Positions 42,838-47,737 of a DNA stretch of 47,737 bases are shown one piece after another. The notes under the pieces were generated by a model, which made no database searches, was not told the origin of the DNA, and worked only from the letters and a program-made list of their open reading frames with translations. Positions within the stretch are counted from its first letter, which is position 1. The number at the start of each line of letters is the position of its first letter. The position numbers and the translations under genes were made by a program. This DNA is from Deltaproteobacteria bacterium (GTDB taxonomy: Bacteria; Desulfobacterota_D; UBA1144; Nemesobacterales; Nemesobacteraceae). The stretch lies in the NCBI GenBank assembly GCA_029262295.1, contig JAJCZR010000069.1:1-47737 (forward strand), given 5' to 3'.

Positions 42838-44100
42838 ATGAGGTCTAAAACCGCATTATTAATTCTTTTTATTATTTTACTATTTCCGGGGAGTTCTTTC
42901 GCTCAGATATACCTTCCCCCTGTTTCGTCATCAATTAAAAAGAAAGTATCAATTTTTGTCCCCAACCTGAGAGCAGTGGGGCAGTCTAGCATTAACGGCA
43001 AAAAATTTACTGATGTCCTGAAAGCAGATTTGAAAAACGCAGCACTATTTAATGTGAATGGTGGCTCGGTGCTTGCAGCTTCTGATGAAAATATTGATTT
43101 TGACGATCTTTTTGAAAAAGGGGTTGATTACATTGTTACGGGCCAGTTTCAGTCAAATACAGATAAAACCACTTTTGCGGTAAGGGTGTTTGATGTTAAA
43201 CAGGAAACACCTGTGCTTGGAAGAAACTACAATGTTTCATCCGGCAATGTTAGGTACGCTGCACATGGGTTTGCATCACTTATAATGAAGCAGCTCACTG
43301 GAATTGACGGGTTTTTTGAATCAAAGATTGCATTTGTGCTAGGAAGTAACCAGACAAGAAATCTTTATATGATGGATTATGATGGTAACAATGTTTCGCT
43401 GCTCACAAAACATAATTCACTCCTTCTTTCCCCTGACTGTTCAAGGGATGGTGCAAAGATCATTTTTAATTCCGATAAAAATTGGGATCAGGATATTTAT
43501 GTTATTAACTCTTCTTCAGGTTTAAACGAAAGAAGAATTACAAAAGGGTTTGCACTTGATCAAAGTGCGGCATGGTCGCCTGATGGAAGAAGGTTTGCCT
43601 TTAGCAGAAATGGCGACATTTTTATAGCCAATGCAAATGGCAGTGGAATAAAAAAACTTACTACTTCTTATGCAATTGAAGTATCGCCAGCATGGTCTCC
43701 TGATGGAAGAAAACTTGCATTTGTATCAGATAAGTCAGGAAAACCACAGATTTACACTATGAATACTAATGGAAGTGGAGTCAGGCAATTAACTTATGCT
43801 GGTTATAACACTGATCCTGCCTGGTCTACAGAAACATCAGTAAACAAAATTGCATTTGTAAGGGTTGAAGGCTCAGGTGCAAATATCTACACAATCAAAC
43901 CCGATGGTTCAGATGAACAGGTATTAACTTCACGCGGCAGAAATGAAAATCCAGCCTGGTCGCCGGATGGGCACTATATCGCTTTTTCATCAACAAAAGG
44001 CGGCTCTAAAGATATATATATGATGTACCTTAACGGCGAAAACCAGGTAAAGCTTTCCACAGGTGGGGGAAAATCATTTCCTACATGGTGTAAGAGGTAG
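42838..44100 (+). CDS. tolB: Tol-Pal system protein TolB
   Basis: 420 residues. GAGGTGG (42827-42833) precedes the ATG. The signal peptide ends GSSFAQ near residue 22. The N-terminal alpha/beta domain is followed by a beta-propeller built of WSPDG(R/H)-type repeats, seen at AAWSPDGRRFAF, PAWSPDGRKLAFVSDKSGKPQIY and PAWSPDGHYIAF. TolB is periplasmic and links the Tol inner-membrane complex with Pal. tolQ, tolR, tolA and pal are not adjacent, which is unusual. The stop codon lies inside a 16-bp direct repeat. Confidence 0.93.
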   Translation: MRSKTALLILFIILLFPGSSFAQIYLPPVSSSIKKKVSIFVPNLRAVGQSSINGKKFTDVLKADLKNAALFNVNGGSVLAASDENIDFDDLFEKGVDYIVTGQFQSNTDKTTFAVRVFDVKQETPVLGRNYNVSSGNVRYAAHGFASLIMKQLTGIDGFFESKIAFVLGSNQTRNLYMMDYDGNNVSLLTKHNSLLLSPDCSRDGAKIIFNSDKNWDQDIYVINSSSGLNERRITKGFALDQSAAWSPDGRRFAFSRNGDIFIANANGSGIKKLTTSYAIEVSPAWSPDGRKLAFVSDKSGKPQIYTMNTNGSGVRQLTYAGYNTDPAWSTETSVNKIAFVRVEGSGANIYTIKPDGSDEQVLTSRGRNENPAWSPDGHYIAFSSTKGGSKDIYMMYLNGENQVKLSTGGGKSFPTWCKR

Positions 44101-44130
44101 GTTTTAGGGAAAGATTAAGGTTCATGATGA
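44098..44130. repeat. Direct repeat, left copy, flanking the surface protein gene
   Basis: TAGGTTTTAGGGAAAG (44098-44113) recurs perfectly at 47649-47664. TCATGATGA (44122-44130) recurs as TCATGATAA (47671-47679). The first copy begins with the tolB stop codon. Confidence 0.8.
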
Positions 44131-44135
44131 TTTAT

Positions 44136-44176
44136 TGTCATTCCAAATTTAATTTGGAATCCAGAATGGCGGGAAA
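44136..44176. repeat. REP-like palindrome downstream of tolB
   Basis: It starts TGTCATTCC. ATTCCAAA (44140-44147) pairs with TTTGGAAT (44153-44160), then comes CCAGAATGGCGGG. The terminal TGTCAT and hairpin type match the elements at 6541 and 44484. It may also terminate tolB transcription. Confidence 0.7.
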
Positions 44177-44390
44177 GACTAAATTATTAACGAACTATTG
44201 AATTGTAATAATCTAGTAAATCCTGAGATGTATTTATAGTTCCAGATATTACCTTTAAAGAATCCTTGACCAAACAGAATAAAATACTGTACTGTTCTAT
44301 TATAAAATGATGTAAAAAAATCCTTCCCTAAAGGGCGCCAAGCCTTAATCCTTATAAAGCCATCCTTTATAGAAGTGATTGGAGGATGAT

Positions 44391-47300
44391 ATGAGCAAAG
44401 ACTCAAATAAAAACAAAACTACAGAATTGCTAAAAGCGTGGGAAAAGGCGATTGGGGAACAAAGTAAACGAAGAATTACATTCTGTCATGCTCGAGCCGA
44501 AGGCGAAGCATCTAATAAAAAGATAGATTCTTCGTCGTTACACTCCTCAAGAATGACAAGAAACAATGGATTCCCGCTTGAAGATTGCGGGAATGACTCT
44601 AATTTATTCTCCACCTTCTCATCCCACTACGAAAAACTAACATCCCTTCCAAGAAAAATCCGCCGTGCAATGCAAAGAAAATGGAAACACTCACTTGCAG
44701 GTGTTGCTCTTATTCTTGCTCTTGGCGGGAGCCCAGCTATTGCTGCTGATTTTAATGTTGGTGGAGGAAATGTAGACGATCTTATTCAGGCAATAAATGA
44801 TGCCAATGGAAATGTAGAAGCGGATAATATTATTCTTGATGGTTCAACATTTACTCTCACTGCTGTAAACAATGATGAGATGGATGGCAATGGCCCTAAT
44901 GGTCTACCAATCATAACAAGTGAAATCACAATTGAAGGAAACGGATCAACAATCGAACGCTCGCAGGCAATTAACGATCTTATGAGTGCAATGGATGATT
45001 TTAGAATTATTGAAGTAAGTTCCACAGGTGATTTGACATTAAATGACACTACTATTGCAAATGGTTATCTGGGCCCAGATATTCTAGGTGCTCAAAACGA
45101 TGATGGTGGAGGAATCCTTGTTGATGAAGGAATATTAACACTAAATGGAAGCACTATTTCGGGTAATACTGCTGATGTAGGCGGCGGGATTCTTAATGAT
45201 GATGGCACAGCCACAATCACAAACAGCACTATTACAGAAAATATAGCTGCTCAAGAAGGCGGCGGAATTTTCAATGATGCCACAATCACAATCACAAACA
45301 GCACTATTTCTGGGAATGATGCTCGTGACGGCGGCGGAATTTACAATGATGACACAGCCACAATAACCAACAGCACTATTTCTGGGAATACTGCTACTCG
45401 CGATGGCGGCGGGATTTTCAATCCTAGAGGTACAACCTCAATAACCAACAGCATTATTTCGGGGAATGAGGCTGATGATGGAGGCGGGATTTTCAATGAT
45501 GATGGTACATTGACAATCACTAACAGCACTATTTCAGGAAATACTGCCACTAGCGATGCCGGCGGGATTCTTAATGATGATGGCACCACCACAATCACTG
45601 GCAGCACTATTTCGGGGAATCTTGCCAACACAGATGGAGGCGGGATTGATATTTCTTCTGGTATAGCTACAATCACTAATAGTACTATTTCAGGGAATAC
45701 TGCTAATGATGATGGCGGTGGTATTTACAATTTTCTTAGCACAACCACAATCACTAGCAGCACTATTTCGGGGAATATGGCTGCTGATGACGGCGGAGGC
45801 ATTTTTTTTGGTCAGAGCAGCTTATCCAATATTAAAAGTACAATAGTTTCAGGCAACACAGCCAACGCAGGGAATAATTGTGCAAGTTTTGTTGGAGCAA
45901 ATCCTCCAACTATAAATGACAATGGAAATAATCTTTCTGAAACTGCTGCTGATTGTAATATTGGGGTGAGCCCCGCAGATGATACAGATCCTATGCTTGA
46001 TCCATTGGGCCTTCAAGATAATGGCGGGCCAACACAGACAATAGCTCTTCTCTCAGGGAGTCCTGCAATTGATGCAATAACAGGTGACTGCACAGATCAG
46101 CAAATGATGCCTCAGCCAATAACAGTAGATCAGAGAAACTTTCCAAGACCATTTAATACCAACTGCGACATAGGTTCATATGAAGCACAACCTACCGGAA
46201 CTGTATCAATAACAAAACTTACGCAACCTGAGGGTGGAAGTGGATTTAGGTTTATGATAACCAACTTTTTGGATTCAATTTTATCTGTTTTTTCACTAGA
46301 TGATACAGAGAATCAAGACATAATCGTTCCGCTGGATACAATCACAGCCTCAGAAGATATTCCGGATAATTTTGAACTGGAAATAGATTGCAGCAGCTCT
46401 GAGAATATAAGCCCGGCTCCTGTTATAGATAATGATGCAGGCACTGTGGAAGCAGTTATAGATTCTGATTCCGATATACTTAACTGCACGTTTACAAACT
46501 CCCTTCTATGTGATGTGAATGTAAATATAATTGGAGATGGTGAAGGAACTATTACGGATAATGATGGATTAGGAATAAGCTGTAGCGAAGGAAATACGGG
46601 AACATGCAGTGCCACTGATCCAGTGCCATTTGGAACAACGGGAATAGATTTTACAGCAACTCCCGACGCAAGTTCACTTCCAGCTGTATTTAGTGGAGAT
46701 TGTGAAGCAGATGGAACTATAACAAGCATTGGGGCAGGAGATGATATAGATGGATGTTCTGATACATGTATTGTGGAGTTCAGTGATATAGATGCATGTG
46801 TAAGCACACTTTGTGATGCAAATGCAATTTGTACAGATTTACAAGGTGAACCTGGTGATGCAACAGGCAGAACATGTGAATGTAACGAAGGATTCACTGG
46901 AGATGGTGAAACATGCACTGATGTAGATGAATGTACAGCAAGCACAGATAACTGTGATGCAAATGCAGTTTGTACAAACACCCCCGGAAGTTTTACATGT
47001 GAATGCAATGAAGGGTTTACAGGAGATGGAGTAACCTGTGATACAGATGATCCAGTTGGAGATGACGATGATGACGACGATTCTGACGTAGGTGGAGATG
47101 ATGACGACGACGATGATGATACTGTCGTGGAATTTGGAGATTCTGTGACTGATGAAGATGGAGTAACAGTATCAATAAATGTAGTTAATGGTGGAGCGGG
47201 TGGTCAGATACGAGTGAATGTTCCATCAGAAGCAAGGCCACTTTTTGCCAATCTAAGCCCGAATATTGGAGATTGTACAGTTCTTAGTGACAGTGAAACA

Positions 47301-47630
47301 GCAAATGTGTCATTTGAAGATACGGATATTGTCTGTGATATAGATGAGTTTCCTTCTGCTTTTGATCTACAACTCGGATTATGTGCGGAAGGGGATCAGG
47401 CGGGCATAGCAATGGCGGAGATAGAAGTGATAGCAGATAATTCAAATGAAGATTTCTCAGAGTTTATAGATATTGTGCTTAATGCGCTTGATGAATGTGA
47501 TGGAGGCGGGGGAGGCTGTTCAATAGCACCTGCAAATATAAGCAAGGCAAATGCACTCAGTAACTTCTTCGTAACGCTTATTCCGGCAATAGTGGGATTT
47601 GGTGGACTGTTTTGGAGAAGAAGGGTTTAG
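44391..47630 (+). CDS. Large surface protein: beta-helix, EGF-like modules, C-terminal sorting signal
   Basis: 1079 residues from the ATG at 44391, with GGAGG 5 nt upstream. A cytoplasmic leader of about 93 residues precedes the signal peptide ([18 protein letters not shown], cleavage near ADFN, residue 119). Residues 32-69 are encoded by a REP-like element. From about 240 to 486, ten turns of a 24-26 residue repeat (STISGN...DGGGI) form a right-handed beta-helix. A choice-of-anchor Q-type region follows ([24 protein letters not shown]). Two EGF-like modules lie at about 800-885, the second with a DVDEC calcium-binding start. Two Asp-rich runs follow. The end, [10 protein letters not shown], then a helix and RRRV, is a GlyGly/MYXO/JDVT-like sorting signal. 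It probably acts as an adhesin or surface-layer protein. Confidence 0.88.
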   Translation: MSKDSNKNKTTELLKAWEKAIGEQSKRRITFCHARAEGEASNKKIDSSSLHSSRMTRNNGFPLEDCGNDSNLFSTFSSHYEKLTSLPRKIRRAMQRKWKHSLAGVALILALGGSPAIAADFNVGGGNVDDLIQAINDANGNVEADNIILDGSTFTLTAVNNDEMDGNGPNGLPIITSEITIEGNGSTIERSQAINDLMSAMDDFRIIEVSSTGDLTLNDTTIANGYLGPDILGAQNDDGGGILVDEGILTLNGSTISGNTADVGGGILNDDGTATITNSTITENIAAQEGGGIFNDATITITNSTISGNDARDGGGIYNDDTATITNSTISGNTATRDGGGIFNPRGTTSITNSIISGNEADDGGGIFNDDGTLTITNSTISGNTATSDAGGILNDDGTTTITGSTISGNLANTDGGGIDISSGIATITNSTISGNTANDDGGGIYNFLSTTTITSSTISGNMAADDGGGIFFGQSSLSNIKSTIVSGNTANAGNNCASFVGANPPTINDNGNNLSETAADCNIGVSPADDTDPMLDPLGLQDNGGPTQTIALLSGSPAIDAITGDCTDQQMMPQPITVDQRNFPRPFNTNCDIGSYEAQPTGTVSITKLTQPEGGSGFRFMITNFLDSILSVFSLDDTENQDIIVPLDTITASEDIPDNFELEIDCSSSENISPAPVIDNDAGTVEAVIDSDSDILNCTFTNSLLCDVNVNIIGDGEGTITDNDGLGISCSEGNTGTCSATDPVPFGTTGIDFTATPDASSLPAVFSGDCEADGTITSIGAGDDIDGCSDTCIVEFSDIDACVSTLCDANAICTDLQGEPGDATGRTCECNEGFTGDGETCTDVDECTASTDNCDANAVCTNTPGSFTCECNEGFTGDGVTCDTDDPVGDDDDDDDSDVGGDDDDDDDDTVVEFGDSVTDEDGVTVSINVVNGGAGGQIRVNVPSEARPLFANLSPNIGDCTVLSDSETANVSFEDTDIVCDIDEFPSAFDLQLGLCAEGDQAGIAMAEIEVIADNSNEDFSEFIDIVLNALDECDGGGGGCSIAPANISKANALSNFFVTLIPAIVGFGGLFWRRRV
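44484..44597. repeat. REP-like element inserted in frame in a coding region
   Basis: 114 bp, exactly 38 codons. Module one (44484-44558) begins TGTCATGC and ends GAATGACA, a terminal inverted repeat, with an inner ATGCT/AGCAT hairpin. Module two pairs ATTCCCGC (44570-44577) with GCGGGAAT (44587-44594). The same TGTCAT start is seen in the intergenic copies at 6541 and 44136. The frame stays open throughout and adds about 38 residues ahead of the signal peptide. Confidence 0.85.
45117..45855 (+). repeat. Ten-turn coding repeat of the beta-helix
   Basis: Ten degenerate 72-78 bp units, each with an ACAATCAC-type stretch and an ATTTCNGGGAAT core, encode the beta-helix turns. Several neighbouring units are nearly identical at the DNA level, so copy number may vary between strains. 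Confidence 0.85.
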
Positions 47631-47648
47631 TAGATAGTTGTTAGGGAT

Positions 47649-47679
47649 TAGGTTTTAGGGAAAGGCAAGATCATGATAA
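47649..47679. repeat. Direct repeat, right copy
   Basis: TAGGTTTTAGGGAAAG (47649-47664) and TCATGATAA (47671-47679), matching 44098-44130 with 2 nt less between the blocks. It lies 18 nt after the surface protein stop. Confidence 0.8.
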
Positions 47680-47737
47680 AAATGTAGCGGAGACCTTTCC
47701 TGTCCTTGTATCTTAAAACTAGACTAGAATATATATT

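Noticed and set aside
44379..44390. TTG start four codons upstream for the surface protein
   Set aside because: The TTG overlaps the GGAGG that serves the ATG at 44391, so it cannot use that site.
44311..44390. Possible riboswitch in the 5' region of the surface gene (CTAAAGGGCGCCAAGCC)
   Set aside because: The stretch is faintly like a cyclic-di-GMP aptamer, but the conserved core and pairing partners are absent.
45341..45676. Long reverse-strand open frames within the surface protein gene, also near 46313-47008
   Set aside because: They mirror the repetitive low-complexity coding strand and show no signals of their own.

Overview
The window is a continuous stretch of AT-rich bacterial chromosome with about fifty genes. 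Lgt, Lnt, a periplasmic TolB and several signal peptides or lipoboxes point to a diderm (Gram-negative type) cell. Trp, his and arg biosynthetic genes and an ammonium transporter point to a free-living prototroph. The gene set would suit a deep-branching deltaproteobacterial or Dadabacteria-like lineage. That placement is only an impression; no rRNA or other marker here decides it.

Layout. 1-2200 is accessory: a membrane-anchored GEVED protein, a VOC-fold protein, a four-helix membrane protein and a six-cysteine secreted protein. 2300-5700 is a small defence or stress island: an OLD-family ATPase/TOPRIM nuclease, a Xre/MbcA-RES toxin-antitoxin pair transcribed toward it, a decayed copy of the RES 3' end, and three tandem 33-bp hairpin repeats between the intact and broken copies. 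5700-13200 holds an aldo/keto reductase, amt, arfB, miaB with a DUF151 nuclease gene, a DUF3311/sodium-solute symporter pair, and a small secreted protein with very strong expression signals. 13200-18040 has uvrC converging on argB-argD-argF. 18200-27300 carries two proteasome-like systems: an Anbu operon (CP-ATP-grasp, alpha-E, Anbu, transglutaminase) and xerC-hslV-hslU, followed by a LysM/NlpC-P60 cell-wall hydrolase. 27500-31300 holds a polysaccharide flippase, a glycosyltransferase and an orphan MacB-like permease. 31300-39550 holds trpF-trpB, an opposite-strand lysozyme/lipoprotein pair, trpA, a DHH phosphoesterase, hisD and hisC. 39500-44100 holds lnt, lgt and an unlisted 42-residue membrane peptide as one operon, then an HNH nuclease and tolB. 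The last 3.2 kb is a giant surface protein with a beta-helix, choice-of-anchor Q region, EGF-like modules, Asp-rich linkers and a C-terminal sorting signal.

Repeats are a theme. REP-like palindromes beginning TGTCAT occur at 6541, 44136 and inside the reading frame of the giant surface gene (44484-44597, exactly 38 codons). A second interspersed repeat has one long copy (8093-8310) and one degraded copy (36877-36946). A 16-bp perfect direct repeat brackets the surface gene. Many genes lack a Shine-Dalgarno sequence but have a -10-like hexamer 4-10 nt before the start codon, suggesting leaderless or near-leaderless transcripts alongside classical SD-led genes.
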